Notes: generated by a model not told the origin, from the letters alone. 64,000 nt of DNA from JANXQG01 sp963775975 (GCA_963775975.1 CAVZKX010000003.1:310001-374000); one strand, 5' to 3'; positions 48,536 through 58,468 are shown, counted from the first letter of the stretch. Made by a program: numbers and translations.

Positions 48536-49903
48536 CTAACCGGCCGCAGAACCCTCAAAATGATCGAGACCGATGGTGGTCTTGCCTTTTTTCTTCATCA
48601 TTTCCTTGAGCTTCTTTTTGTTCTTTTCCAGCATGCCCGGGAAGTTTGCCAGCGCGGGAATATACATGCGGTGGTCCGTGGCGAGGCGGCGGGCGGCCTC
48701 GCGCATCGGCTGGACATGGCGCTTCACGGCGCGTTCGACGACGTCCATCATGCCGGGTTGGTAAAACTTGTCGCTGTCGAAAATGGTGTTCACCAGCACG
48801 CTCGTCGGTGCGCAGCAGACGAGATATGCTCCCATCACCGGGCAGGCGCCGAACAACTCGGGGCCCACGCGGTCGCCGAGCATGATTTTGTTCGCCGCGT
48901 TCTTCTCAACGACATCGATAATGATCGCGGAAACAAGCATTGTGAGCTTCACGACGCCGGCGGCAAGGCCGATGGCGGCGTTCGTCGCGGTGCCGCCGTC
49001 GGCGAGAACGCCGGCGAGCTTTCCGCCAAACGCCACGAGCCCCACCTCGAGGCCGGCGACCGCGTTCGTCCGCTCGCGATCGAGCATGACGACGATGGCC
49101 TTCATCGCGGATTCTGGCTCGTCCGCGCTGAGCGTGCGCTGGCCGTGAATCGTGCCCTCGCGCATCCGCCACGCCGCGCGCAGCGAGAGCACCGCGCTGC
49201 CCACCACGCTCGCGCCGCTCGAAATAACGCCGGCGAACGGCGCGCAGGCCGTCGCCCATTCCGCCATGAAACTCGGCAGCACCTCGACGAGGCCGGCCAT
49301 GACGTCGCGGAAAATGTCGTGCGGGATGATGTCCTTGAGCAGTCGTTCGGCAATGCCCGGGCCTTGGCGGTGCAGGCCGATCGCGCCCCCGATTGGCCCA
49401 GCGATCGCGCCCGGATCGCTCTTGATGCCCTTGGCGATGGCGCCGCCGCTCAATGTATTCGCGCTATAGGCGACGCCGCTGACGGTTATCTTCGCGCCGA
49501 GTTTTCCGAACGTGCCCGGCCCGGCGAGTTTGTTCCACAGGCCGGAGCGATAGACGAGCTTCTGCCCCTGAAAAAGATCATGTACGATCGCGCGGGACTC
49601 GTCGCGCGCGTGGAGAAGCGCGACCATCCCCTCGCCGGTCTTCTCCGGACCGACGCCGAGGAGTTGCCGGTGAAGCGTGTCGACGGCGTTGCGCTTGTTG
49701 CGGACGCTGTTCTTCCAGTTCGGTCCCTCCTTTTGAAACCAGCGGACGAGCGCCTTCATGACCGCGTCTTTATTCGCGGCCGTGGGCGCGGTCTCATACG
49801 CCTTGAGCGCGGCGTCAATCGCCTTCAACTCGCTGCTGCGGATCGAAGTGAGGCCGCCGTCGGTGAGCTTCAGCCATTCGCGTTGGGAAATAAGGTCAGG
49901 CAT
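48536..49903 (-). CDS. Hypothetical protein with glycine/alanine-rich hydrophobic middle
   Basis: 455 residues from ATG 49903 (ATG 49939 is an alternative). The N-terminus SELKAIDAALKAYETAP and GPNWKNSVRNKRNAVD resembles a short module seen at the start of some large secreted or effector-like bacterial proteins; this is an impression. The middle (residues 130-345) is rich in Gly/Ala with several possible membrane helices, e.g. IIIDVV and CAPFAGVISSGASVV. The C-terminus is basic. No toxin or enzyme motif was recognised. The serine hydrolase gene starts just downstream. Confidence 0.6.
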   Translation of the reverse strand: MPDLISQREWLKLTDGGLTSIRSSELKAIDAALKAYETAPTAANKDAVMKALVRWFQKEGPNWKNSVRNKRNAVDTLHRQLLGVGPEKTGEGMVALLHARDESRAIVHDLFQGQKLVYRSGLWNKLAGPGTFGKLGAKITVSGVAYSANTLSGGAIAKGIKSDPGAIAGPIGGAIGLHRQGPGIAERLLKDIIPHDIFRDVMAGLVEVLPSFMAEWATACAPFAGVISSGASVVGSAVLSLRAAWRMREGTIHGQRTLSADEPESAMKAIVVMLDRERTNAVAGLEVGLVAFGGKLAGVLADGGTATNAAIGLAAGVVKLTMLVSAIIIDVVEKNAANKIMLGDRVGPELFGACPVMGAYLVCCAPTSVLVNTIFDSDKFYQPGMMDVVERAVKRHVQPMREAARRLATDHRMYIPALANFPGMLEKNKKKLKEMMKKKGKTTIGLDHFEGSAAG

Positions 49904-50044
49904 GCGAGGCGACTTCTGGGTTCTAATCGGAAGAAACATGAATGGCCGGCCGCTTAAGAGAGTCTACGTTACAACACGATCGGTGGCAAATGAAGGCACG
50001 AACCGCGTTCACTGGCAGTTTCGATCGTCGATTTGCCGCAAGTG

Positions 50045-50072
50045 CTTAGCGCGTCGCAAGCGAACGCGGCGA
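50045..50072. repeat. Left inverted repeat of the REP-transposase element
   Basis: CTTAGCGCGTCGCAAGCGAA and eight more bases. It is the reverse complement of 50799-50826 with 27 of 28 matches. A further inverted partial copy lies at 50091-50107, so this side carries a pair of head-to-head units (REPIN-like) with a 17-base loop. Confidence 0.85.
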
Positions 50073-50084
50073 ACGCCGCACGGC

Positions 50085-50771
50085 TCAGCTTTCGCCGCGT
50101 CGCTTGCGCCGCGCTTGCTGCTGGCTCTTGAGCGCAGCGCCGCCGATGCGTCGCGGCGGTTTCGCAGCGAGTTCCGCTTGCGCCGCGGCCGCGAGGCGAA
50201 TCGCAGCGGCCGCCACAAACGGCACGACAAATGACCATGTCTGCCGCTTCTTTCCTTCTTTCCGCGGATTGTCGTTCACGTATCGGATCGCGCGCTCGAC
50301 CGCCGCCACGGACTCCAGGTAAACATTCCAACCGTGTTCTCCCCAAAGCGGTCGATCGTCCCACAAATCTTGGTCCTTAAGCGCGTGCGTAGCGCGGCTG
50401 CGAAGATGGCCGACGACTTGGCGGATGCGGCGCCCGCTCGCCCCGATCACCAAGTGAACGTGGTTGGGAAGTATCGCGCAGGCGTATGCCCGATATGGAC
50501 CCTCGCCGATGGCCTTGACGAATCCCCGGCTGATCTCCAGCGCTTGGCGGCCAGTGACAATCGCCGGCGGAAACTCTAGCGCTGACTTTGCTTCGCGCTG
50601 CCAATTCGGCGGCATCGGCCGTTTTGCAACGCTATGCCGCGTGTTTACTTTCGTCGCCGGACCGTAGCGGAAAAGCTCCCAGTTTGCGACGTAGTCCGAC
50701 CCCGACCCGCGCGGGTCGTTCGGGAGCCAGAAGCCGTACATGCTGAAGATGGAATGATACGCGAGAATCAT
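50085..50771 (-). CDS. REP-associated tyrosine transposase (IS200-like HUH)
   Basis: 228 residues from ATG 50771. HUH motif in PNHVHLVIG, and the region YGFWLPNDPRGSGSDYV typical of the RAYT subgroup. The catalytic Tyr is likely in AIRYVNDNPRKEGK. The family cleaves and rejoins single-stranded REP palindromes. The C-terminal tail is A/R/K-rich, and its last codons (RKRRGES) are encoded by an inverted copy of the flanking repeat. An upstream start at 50831 would translate the right repeat, so 50771 is preferred. Confidence 0.87.
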   Translation of the reverse strand: MILAYHSIFSMYGFWLPNDPRGSGSDYVANWELFRYGPATKVNTRHSVAKRPMPPNWQREAKSALEFPPAIVTGRQALEISRGFVKAIGEGPYRAYACAILPNHVHLVIGASGRRIRQVVGHLRSRATHALKDQDLWDDRPLWGEHGWNVYLESVAAVERAIRYVNDNPRKEGKKRQTWSFVVPFVAAAAIRLAAAAQAELAAKPPRRIGGAALKSQQQARRKRRGES

Positions 50772-50798
50772 CCGCTGTCCCTCCCAATTGTTGAGCCG

Positions 50799-50826
50799 TC
50801 GCCGCGCTCGCTTGCGACGCGCTAAG
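50799..50826. repeat. Right inverted repeat of the REP-transposase element
   Basis: TCGCCGCGCTCGCTTGCGAC and eight more bases. It matches the reverse complement of 50045-50072 at 27 of 28 positions (A/G change) and lies 28 bases upstream of the chosen transposase start. Confidence 0.85.
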
Positions 50827-51552
50827 GCCATATTCTGGCGAGTTCCAGATTCAATCGCAAGGGCCTACGCAATGCTTAGGAAGCAATATCGGCTTGGTCG
50901 ACCTCTATATGCCTATATTTCAGTGCTCGAATTCCCCATACTTATCATTCAACCAGCCTCGGTGCTGCCAGCGGGAATCCGGACGGGTTTCCGGGAATAA
51001 TCCGCGGAATGTTTGGCGAATAGTTGTGTTTATACACGTTAACGAACGTCTTTTCCACCCATTTGCTCATACGAAGCGACTTTGCTGGAAAACAAACGTG
51101 GAAAGGAAGATCAAGGGAAAGGAAAATGTGGAAAGTGAAGCCACGCAACGTTTTCAATCGTCCTCCTGCCTCCCTCTCCTTAACCCTCTCCCGGAGGGAA
51201 GAGGAGGACAAAGAACGACGCTTCGTGCACCACCCCTTCCACCAGGGGGCCGTTGGTGCGGCGGCGAAGCCAAGCCGTAAAGCCTTCGATGACAACACGT
51301 TATATCAACAGTCAACATGATGCACCAGCACTAAGAACGCGCAGGGGCGGTGCACGAAGCAATGAACAATGTGCAATGAACATTCGACCGCTCCACGCCC
51401 CCGCTCGCTGCCGGCCGAAAGATGGCCATAAGACGTATGAACAGTGTAAAGTTTTGTAAAGTATTGTCAAGTTACACTGTCCGGCGGTGGGGTGATGCAA
51501 AACGCCCGGGGGAATCCATAGAATAGAACCCGAACCAATCAAGGTGGACGCC
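50827..51552. other. Noncoding stretch with dispersed repeats
   Basis: 726 bases without a conserved protein. It contains a CCCTCTCC-type palindrome at 51170-51208 and a CACCCCTTCCACCAGGGGGCC-like unit near 51231. AAGGTGG (51541-51547) serves the deacetylase-like gene. Confidence 0.45.
51170..51208. repeat. CCCTCTCC...GGAGGG dispersed palindrome
   Basis: Core CCCTCTCCCGGAGGGAAGAGG, related to the units at 16567-16612 and 63484-63522. Confidence 0.55.
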
Positions 51553-53116
51553 ATGAAACGACTTTGCTCCGTCGCACTATTGCTGCTTCTCGCATTCTCG
51601 GCCGTTCTCGCTGCCCGCGCTTCGCTTGGGGCCGCGCCGCGCGGGTGGACGTCGTCCTCTGGTTCGACACGGAAGATTACCTCTTGCCGGCAGACGACGA
51701 TGCCGCCAAGCGGTTGGCGGAGTTGCTTACCAAGCGGGGCATTCGGGCCACGTTCAAGGTCGTCGGTGAAAAGGCGCGGGTGCTCGAGCGCCGCGGCCGC
51801 AGCGACGTGATCGCGGCGCTGAGGAAGCACGACATCGGGTACCATTCCAATCTTCATTCGGTCCACCCGCGCCGGCCGAGTATCTCGCCGACTGCGGGCT
51901 GCTGGACGGCGTGGCGGAGTTCGTGCGCCATGAAAAGCAGGGGGCGGCGGACGTGCGGCGAATCTTCGGCCGCGAAAAGCTCGCCTGCTACGGTCAGCCC
52001 GGCTCCTCATGGGCCTGCCAGGCGATTGTCGCCCTGCCCGAGATCGGCGTGGCGCCCGTCTACCTCGACGAAGCCTCGCACGTCGGGCTGGGCGAACAGC
52101 CCTTCTGGTACGCCGGAGCGCTCAACGTCTTCAACATGCGCGAGAACTTGACCCGTATGGATTTGCATAAGCCCTACGCGCTTCTGCCGGCGGAGGCCAA
52201 GGTCGCGGAGATCGCCCACCGCCTTGGCTCGCATGGCGGTGGGTTGATTAGCATCTACTATCATCCCTGCGAGTTCGTGCATCAGAAGTTCTGGGACGCC
52301 GAGAACTTCAGCCGCGGAGCGAATCCGCCGCGGGAAAGTTGGAAGGCCCCGCCGCAGCTTCCCGCCGAAGAGACGGAAGCGGCCTTCGCGCGATTCGAGA
52401 AGTATATCGACTACATCAAGGGCCTGGGCGTCCATTTCGTTACCGCTGACGAGCTGCCTTGCATATACGCGGATCGCGTCCGCAGCGAGGGCCTTTCCGA
52501 AGCGGAGCTAATGGCAATTGCCAAGAGCCTGACCGATCCGAATACAAGCGGTGTGCGCGATCAAGTTCTCTCGGGCAAGGCCATCTCCCCGGCCGATCAA
52601 TTCGAACTGCTGACGATGGCTGTTGGCGACTTGATTGACGGCAAGATCGTCACGTACCCGCGGGTCGCCAAAGGATTGCTCGGGCCTGACTCGCCTCCGG
52701 GCTCGGCGAGCGACGGCGGACAAACCGTCCCGTGGCCCGCGTTTCGCGATGCGGCGATTGACGTGCGGGACTACTTGCGCGTGCATGGCCGCGTGCCGGC
52801 CCGCGTATTCATTGGCGCCGAAAGCGTCACGCCGGCGAGTTTCCTCAGCGGCCTGGCGTTTGCCTACAGGTTCGAGCGGGAACACGGCAAGCCGCCGCTG
52901 TCGGGCGTGCCATTGAGCAAAGGGCTCACCGTGCTCACGGAGCGGCACGTGGCACAGGATTCGTCCGAGCTCTTCAATTGGGTGATCCATAAGCCGGGAT
53001 TCCATGCCGCCAAGATTCTCGATGTCGCGAAGCTCCAGGCATGGACCTTGAAACCGGCCGTGCGCTGCGGCTCATCGTCGGACACGAACGGCCTCCGATC
53101 GAATCTCAAACAGTAG
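51553..53116 (+). CDS. Secreted polysaccharide-deacetylase-like protein (two frameshifts)
   Basis: ATG 51553 follows AAGGTGG and opens a signal peptide (RLCSVALLLLLAFSAVL). The first frame breaks near 51630 in GGGGCCGCGCCGCGCGGG; the next reads RVDVVLWFDTEDYLLPADDD, GIRATFKVVGEKA and HDIGYHSNLHSVHP, the NodB-like strand-1 Asp and the HSXXH-like site. A second break near 51870 moves to a third frame (AEYLADCGLLDGVAEFVRHE), which runs unbroken to 53116. Total about 520 residues. It probably removes acyl groups from a glycan; family assignment is moderate. Confidence 0.72.
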
Positions 53117-53215
53117 CCACGCGGTCCGAATTTTTCGCTCGCCCAATAGTCGCCTTCCCGACGGGCCAAACTTGTGTATAATTGAACGTTTCCTTGCCTT
53201 CCCAGGAGTCTCACG

Positions 53216-54344
53216 ATGGAACGCGAACATATCGACCGAGCCGACAATATCCAGAAGAGGATTCTCCAGCTCAGGGACTCTCTTTGACTTCGAGGGCAAG
53301 AAGAAGCAAATTACGGCCATCGAAGATCAGATGGGCCAGGGCGATTTCTGGAACAATCGCGAAAAAGCCCAGGAAGTTGTCGGCAAGTTGAGGGGCTTGA
53401 AGAGCATCGTTAAGCCGTTGGGGGAGGCGATCCGCGCGGCCGATGACTTGGCTGCGATGATCGAGATGGCCGCCGAAGACGAAGGCATGGCTGCCGATGT
53501 GCCTGCCGAGGTCGAGCGGTTGGAAAAGGTTCTTGATGACCTGGAAACGAAGTCGCTCCTAAGTGGCCCGCTGGATGACAATTCGGCCCTAGTCACCATC
53601 TACGCCCGCGACGGCGGCACCGACGCCCACGATTGGGCCGAGATGCTCTTGCGGATGTATACGGCCTGGGCCGGCGACCACGATTACTCGACCGAACTAA
53701 TGGACCGTCAGGACAACGAAGTAGCCGGCATCAATAGCGCCACGATCGCCGTCCGCGGCCCGATGGCCTACGGCTATCTGAAGGGCGAGGAGGGCATCCA
53801 TCGCCTCGTGCGGATCAGCCCCTTCAACTCCGAAGGCAAGCGGCAGACGAGCTTCGCTTCCATCGACGTTTCGCCGGAAGTCTCCGACGAGGCCGAGATC
53901 GAAATCCGCGACGAGGACCTGGACGTGAAGGCAGTTCGCTCCAGCGGCCCCGGCGGGCAGCACGTCAACAAGACATCAAGCGCCATCCAGATGCGACACA
54001 TCCCCACCGGCATCATGGTCTGCTGCCAGGCCGAACGGAGCCAGCTCAAGAATCGCTCGATGGCGCTGAAGATGCTCCGCGCCCGGCTGGCGCGGATCGA
54101 AGAAGACAAGCGCGAGGCGGAGGCGGCGGCCAAATATACCGCCAAGCCCAAGGTCGGCTTCGGCTCGCAGATCCGCAGCTACTTCCTCCATCCCGATCAG
54201 CGGGTGAAGGATTCCCGCACCGGCTACTACATGGGCAGTTTCAACGCCGTGCTGGACGGGAACATTCAGGGTTTTCTGGACGCGTACTTGCGGTATCGCG
54301 TGAAGGGTGAGACGCAAGGGAATACGAAGGACGACGAGTCATAG
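53216..54344 (+). CDS. prfB: Peptide chain release factor 2 (programmed +1 frameshift)
   Basis: Starts at ATG 53216, AGGAG at 53204-53208. Frame 0 codes 23 residues to CTT TGA (53282-53287), and the ribosome slips +1 there to continue GACTTCGAGGGC to 54344, total about 375 residues. The GGQ loop (SSGPGGQHVNKTSSA) and the RF2-specific SPF tripeptide (RISPFNSEG) are intact. RF2 ends translation at UGA and UAA; the in-frame UGA lets RF2 regulate its own synthesis. Upstream gene unrelated. Confidence 0.96.
53273..53288 (+). promoter_or_regulatory. prfB programmed frameshift site
   Basis: AGGGACTCTCTTTGAC: an SD-like AGGGA six bases before CTT, then the slippery CTT and UGA-C. Spacing is identical to the Escherichia coli site (AGGGGGTATCTTTGAC). 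Confidence 0.93.
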
Positions 54345-54350
54345 GCAGTT

Positions 54351-56077
54351 TCAGCCCTTCCCCGGCTTCTTATCTTTCTCCCGATCACCACCATGCGCAG
54401 GCGCGGGCTGATTATGTGCCGGCGGCGCCGCTTCCGGCGCCTGAGGGTGGCGCGGAGCGGGCTGCGGTTGGGGTTGCGGTTCCGCGCGGCGATGCTCGGG
54501 TTGAGGTTGGGGCTGCGGCTGCGGTGCCGGGCGGCGATGCTCAGGTTGAGGTTGGGGTTGCGGCTGAGGCTCCGGGCGGCGATGTTCGGCTTGCGGAGGC
54601 GCCATCGGTACCGGATTCCCTCGGCGTTCCAATTCCGGTCGTGGCGACCGCTGCGGTGCCGTGACTGGCGGTTGGCGGTCTGGACCGACTGGCGGACGCG
54701 CTTCGCCGCCCGGCACAACCGGCTTGAGCACTTCCCGGCGACTGGGCTGCTGAGCCGGCTGGTTTGCGGCGGTGATGGCATGTTCGCGATGTGGCAACGA
54801 TGCCTTGCCTGGCGCCGTGATTCGCTGCGCGGCCTCCATCCGCGATCGCTGCACCTGGAACGCCTGGTGCGAGCGAGCGATGTCCATCGCCCTCGTGCGA
54901 TCGGCCGCGGTCACAGGAGCAAGCCGAACGGGAAATGCCGAGTTCCGCGCGACGCTGGAGATCGGCTGCCCGATGGAAAGGAAGCGGCGATCGGCGCGGT
55001 CGGTTCGTGTGGCCGCAAGTTTTTCCTCTTGGGCAAATGTGTGAGGCGGCCGGGCGTCGGGATGCTCGCGGTAGTAGTTGTGCCAGTGCTCGAGGTTGTC
55101 GATCCAATGCGGATCGCGCCTGGCATAGTACCAGCGATCGTAGGCAAACAACGGATCGTAGCGGTAACCTGCGGCGCGATTGACGGCATACCACGGATAG
55201 AAACCAAGTCGATCGTATTCCGCGCCGAAGTAGTCGCCGAAGTAGTACTGGCAAAAGGCCGGCGCGCGAAGAGATAGAAACTGAGGATCCCCGGATCGAT
55301 GACCACCGAAGGCGTAAAGACGAACCCGGGCTGCTGATAAACTGCCGGACTAAGAGCAACTGGCGCAAAGGCGACTCCCCGGTGGTCAAGGTCATAATCC
55401 CAATACCCGTTGACGAGCACATAGCCGCGCGGCGTCCACGAGTAACTCGTCGGGGTCCAGACCCAACCGGGTCTGCCCGCCGTCCAAAATCCGCTCGTCC
55501 AAGTGAACTGATTACCCTGCCAGACCCAGCACCCGGGCACCCAAAAGGCATCGGCGGAAGGCGGCTCGGTTGTAGGTCCCTGTTCTGCTGGCGCTGGCGG
55601 CTGAGGGAAGTACTGCACTTCCTCCGTATCGGCCCCGGTCCAAAAACCCGGCGCGCGCTGGAAGCCATCTACCGTTTGAGTCCAATAGCCGCCGATCCAT
55701 TGCCGGTCCGGCGGCGGTGTGCGCCAGATTCCGCTCACCCAGACAAAGTTGCCGTTTTGATCGTCCCAGTCCCAATACCCCGGAATCCATACAGTCTCGC
55801 CCTCCGGTCGGTAGGCGGAAGGCGCTTCATTGATCGGCTCCGGCGGCCTTTTCGCCACGATGGGCGGCACAACGCCGCTGAGATTCACCGGCGCAGCGAA
55901 CGCCTCGTGCAGCGGGCCGCGGGTCAATACATCTTCACCGGGAATGTTGCCGTGCGCGTTGGTCAGCGGTCCAACGGGGATCGGCGCGGGGGGCTGCGCG
56001 ATTGAAGCTGGCTGCCTAACTACAAGCACAGCGACTGCCGCCAAAACCAAACCGCAAGTTGTGCCGATGTACCGCAT
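54351..56077 (-). CDS. Exported YXWGXW/PQ-repeat protein (frameshifted)
   Basis: ATG 56077 follows AGGAGACG and begins a signal peptide (TCGLVLAAVAVLVV). The middle has tryptophan/glycine repeats (WIPGYWDWDDQNG, WVSGIWRTPPPDRQWIGGYW, WTSGFWTAGRPGWVWTPT), the YXWGXW type of outer-surface proteins. One base is missing near 55255-55275, after which FCQYYFGDYFGAEYDRLGF continues in the next frame to 54351. The tail is a PQPQPQ-rich repeat (QPQPQPQPEHRRP) of about 100 residues. Probably surface-exposed and elastic; function unknown. Confidence 0.78.
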
Positions 56078-56141
56078 AATTCGTCTCCTAAAAAACTGGG
56101 AGCCAATCGAATATTTAAGGGAACAAACGTCGCGTCCGACT

Positions 56142-56606
56142 CTATTGCCCGACGGCTTCGACCAGGGAACTCTGTGATGCCAGTCCCACTTGGCCCGAGG
56201 GCACGCCGAGATGGGCAAAATCGCCGCGCATGATCTTGAGCGCCATTCGCTCGCGGTTTATTTCAGCGGCCGTGCGGAAACCGAGCCGCCGCAATACCAG
56301 AAACGGCGGGCACCACCCCGCAAGGATCTGCTGCATCATGAATCCGCCTGCCAGGCACGGGAACAAGATCCATTTCTTGTTGGATAGTTTACTCAGTGCG
56401 ATTCCGCCCAACACGGCGCCGCTGAATGCGAATTCCATAACCCGTTCGACGTCCCATTCCCGATCAAGTTCCACGAGCCGATAGGTGAGATCGTGCGGGT
56501 TGGCATTTTCAAATTTCGCGAGCCGCTCGCTCGTCTCGTCGCGAATCTGCTCTTTGATGTGTGAATCGCTGCCGGTGTCGAGTTTCTCTAAAGGGGGAGC
56601 AACCAT
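56142..56606 (-). CDS. DUF2892 (YgaP-like) membrane protein
   Basis: 154 residues. Two close membrane helices: AFSGAVLGGIALSKL, then ILFPCLAGGFMMQQILAGWCPPFLVLRRLGF; the CPPF corner and the following TAAEINRERMALKIMRGDF are typical of DUF2892. The N-terminal 70 residues are soluble. It is last in a minus-strand cluster of small stress-envelope genes (CsbD/DUF883, a DUF3618-like gene and a holin-like gene). Confidence 0.8.
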   Translation of the reverse strand: MVAPPLEKLDTGSDSHIKEQIRDETSERLAKFENANPHDLTYRLVELDREWDVERVMEFAFSGAVLGGIALSKLSNKKWILFPCLAGGFMMQQILAGWCPPFLVLRRLGFRTAAEINRERMALKIMRGDFAHLGVPSGQVGLASQSSLVEAVGQ

Positions 56607-56684
56607 GATTGTAATCCTTTTTCAAAATGTATGAAGGCGTAACGTGCATAACCACACGTCAAATGACAAATCTCACGCAGTGGC

Positions 56685-57131
56685 TCAACTATCGCTCAAA
56701 TCGCCTTTTCGTGCGGCGATAACGTCTTTGATCCAGGCAACATTCCGGGCGGCCTCCGTTCGCGAGCGCGCGAACGCGGCCAACGATTGACTTCCGCGCA
56801 TGCGCGTCCAAATCGAAGTCAGCAGCGCCGCCGCGGCGACAAGCGTACCCAAGGCAACCAGTCCATAGGATTCCGCGGGCGACATTCCGGCCGAAATCAA
56901 TCTCTGCACGAGCGCCGCGAGGCCGAAAAATACCGCGGCCAGCAACAACAGTGCCGCCGCCGAAGCCATTGCCGCAAGAGCAACGAGCTCCGAGAAATAT
57001 TGCCTCGCATCACTGAGCAATAACTGCCAATGCAACTCCGCCATCACTCCCAAGTCTTCTACCAACTTGGCAGCGCTCCGGCTGACTCCTGCGCGATCCG
57101 TCGGCTCGCGATTTAGCTCGGCGGCAATCAT
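56685..57131 (-). CDS. Phage holin III/DUF1469-like membrane protein
   Basis: 148 residues with two adjacent helices (ALAAMASAAALLLLAAVFFGLAALV and YGLVALGTLVAAAALLTSIW), the pattern of the actinobacterial holin III-like family often found with CsbD and YqjD/DUF883 genes. The start overlaps the upstream gene stop by four bases. Probably part of a stress response envelope complex rather than lysis. Confidence 0.7.
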   Translation of the reverse strand: MIAAELNREPTDRAGVSRSAAKLVEDLGVMAELHWQLLLSDARQYFSELVALAAMASAAALLLLAAVFFGLAALVQRLISAGMSPAESYGLVALGTLVAAAALLTSIWTRMRGSQSLAAFARSRTEAARNVAWIKDVIAARKGDLSDS

Positions 57132-57598
57132 GAATGTTCTCCATTGGTCGCCGCGTGCGCTCCTCTGCCCGTCGGCTGGTTAAAGGAGGTAAACGTCGAG
57201 CCCGAGGTCTGCGACCGTCCCTCCAATAAGTTTCGCACGAATCGCGTCGCGAAGGAGACGCCTTCGCTTACTATGAGCCCCATCGCCATCGACGCCAGGC
57301 TGGCGAAAACACCCATCGGCTTCGGCGCGGCTGTAGCATGGGCTCGCCCCATTGCTTGCTCGACGGTCGACTTAATAGTCTTCTCATCGAGGCATCGCAA
57401 ATGGACGCGGCGCGGGGCGAGCAAGTAGCCCGCCGCCGCGGCCGCGCCCATGATGGCGAACGGATGCTTCGCGATAAAGCCGCGCCAGTCGAGCTGTCGG
57501 CGAGCCCTCTCGACCAACTCCTCGGAGTGCGCGTCCAAATCCTTGCGGACTTGCCGCATCTGCCGCTGCAAATCGTCGGATGAGTTGTGTGCAACCAT
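57128..57598 (-). CDS. DUF3618/YqjD-like membrane protein
   Basis: 156 residues from ATG 57598. A soluble N-terminus DDLQRQMRQVRKDLDAHSEE is followed by FIAKHPFAIMGAAAAAGYLLAPRR, a single hydrophobic segment, and then a Gly/Ala-rich helical tail. Similar to proteins that anchor ribosomes or the envelope under stress. An upstream extension to 57973 is unconserved. Confidence 0.65.
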   Translation of the reverse strand: MVAHNSSDDLQRQMRQVRKDLDAHSEELVERARRQLDWRGFIAKHPFAIMGAAAAAGYLLAPRRVHLRCLDEKTIKSTVEQAMGRAHATAAPKPMGVFASLASMAMGLIVSEGVSFATRFVRNLLEGRSQTSGSTFTSFNQPTGRGAHAATNGEHS

Positions 57599-57615
57599 TA
57601 TCTCAACTCTTGTCT

Positions 57616-58035
57616 CTATTTTGAACTGAGCAACATGCTTACGACGACGCCGGTTACCAGCCCAATGCCGAAGCAAATCGCCAGCGATTCGCGCGGCCTG
57701 TCGCGAACGAACCGTTCCGCCTCGTCGATTCCCACGCGGAACTGCTGCGCCGCCTGCTGCGCGGTATGTTGAACGCTTTCGGCCGCCTGATTGGAGAAGC
57801 GGCGAACGTTCTCCGCCGTCTGCCCAAACGCCGAGCTCGCCGCGCCAGAAACTTCGCCCAGATAATTCTCGATCGCTTCTCGCCCTTCGCCCGTTTTCCG
57901 CTGGATGACGCCGATCAATTTGTCGACCTCTCCGTGAAACTGGGGCAAATCCTCGTCGGTCAGTTGCCCCCAATGGGAGCGGAGCCGGCCTTTGATCTCA
58001 TTCCAACGACCTTGCAATACCTGCTGATTGATCAT
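57616..58035 (-). CDS. CsbD-like plus DUF883-like stress protein
   Basis: 139 residues. The N-terminus has the CsbD-like QGRWNEIKGRLRSHWGQLTDEDL (residues about 9-31). The C-terminus has ERFVRDRPRESLAICFGIGLVTGVVVSMLL, the DUF883 membrane helix with GXXXG. First gene of a minus-strand group of four. Expression is likely stress-linked, by analogy with sigmaB-controlled CsbD. Confidence 0.8.
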   Translation of the reverse strand: MINQQVLQGRWNEIKGRLRSHWGQLTDEDLPQFHGEVDKLIGVIQRKTGEGREAIENYLGEVSGAASSAFGQTAENVRRFSNQAAESVQHTAQQAAQQFRVGIDEAERFVRDRPRESLAICFGIGLVTGVVVSMLLSSK

Positions 58036-58468
58036 GATTTTCCTCCTGGCAGAACTTTTCTATTGTGTCTTCGGTCCAGTTTAAATTGCCGATCGAAGAT
58101 GCCGTGCGACCTTCCTCGTCGACTTTGGGCGCCTCGAAGTGCTAAGCTTTTCGCTCGGACTCGATTTGCCGTTCCTGTTCTTAGTCTTATGCAAGTGACA
58201 TGCCGGTTTGCAGGTCAAATGTGCTTGCCATTGAAACGGCATAAAAAACCAGCGCAAACACGGCTCACGCGCATCCCGCCCTGCAGCGAACTCGAGAGAT
58301 TAGTCCGACCCCACTCGGAAACGTGAGCCATTCGGAACCAGAGCGGTTGCCAATCGTCCTTCTTGCCTTTTTTGCGTGTGAGCCACCCGAATTTAAGGTT
58401 CGCTATTCCCGAACGCCCGTTTTCCGGACTAACTGGACGATGCAGCACCCTCCTGCTACAATTCCGTC
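58036..58468. other. Intergenic region between divergent stress and ArsR genes
   Basis: 433 bases, divergent. No conserved frame or hairpin was seen; promoters for the CsbD cluster and for ArsR should be here. Confidence 0.4.

Larger units (their letters stand above)
50045..50826 (-). mobile_element. REP-associated tyrosine transposase (RAYT) element with its own repeats
   Basis: A single transposase gene (50085-50771) bracketed by 28-bp inverted repeats (50045-50072 and 50799-50826). Such one-gene, REP-flanked units are known for RAYT genes; here the repeats are almost identical, unlike the usual more degenerate copies. Confidence 0.75.

Noticed and set aside
48560..49957. Plus-strand open frame opposite the unknown glycine-rich protein
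   Set aside because: The minus frame has a more protein-like hydrophobic pattern, while the plus frame is rich in His/Arg/Ala as expected for antisense.
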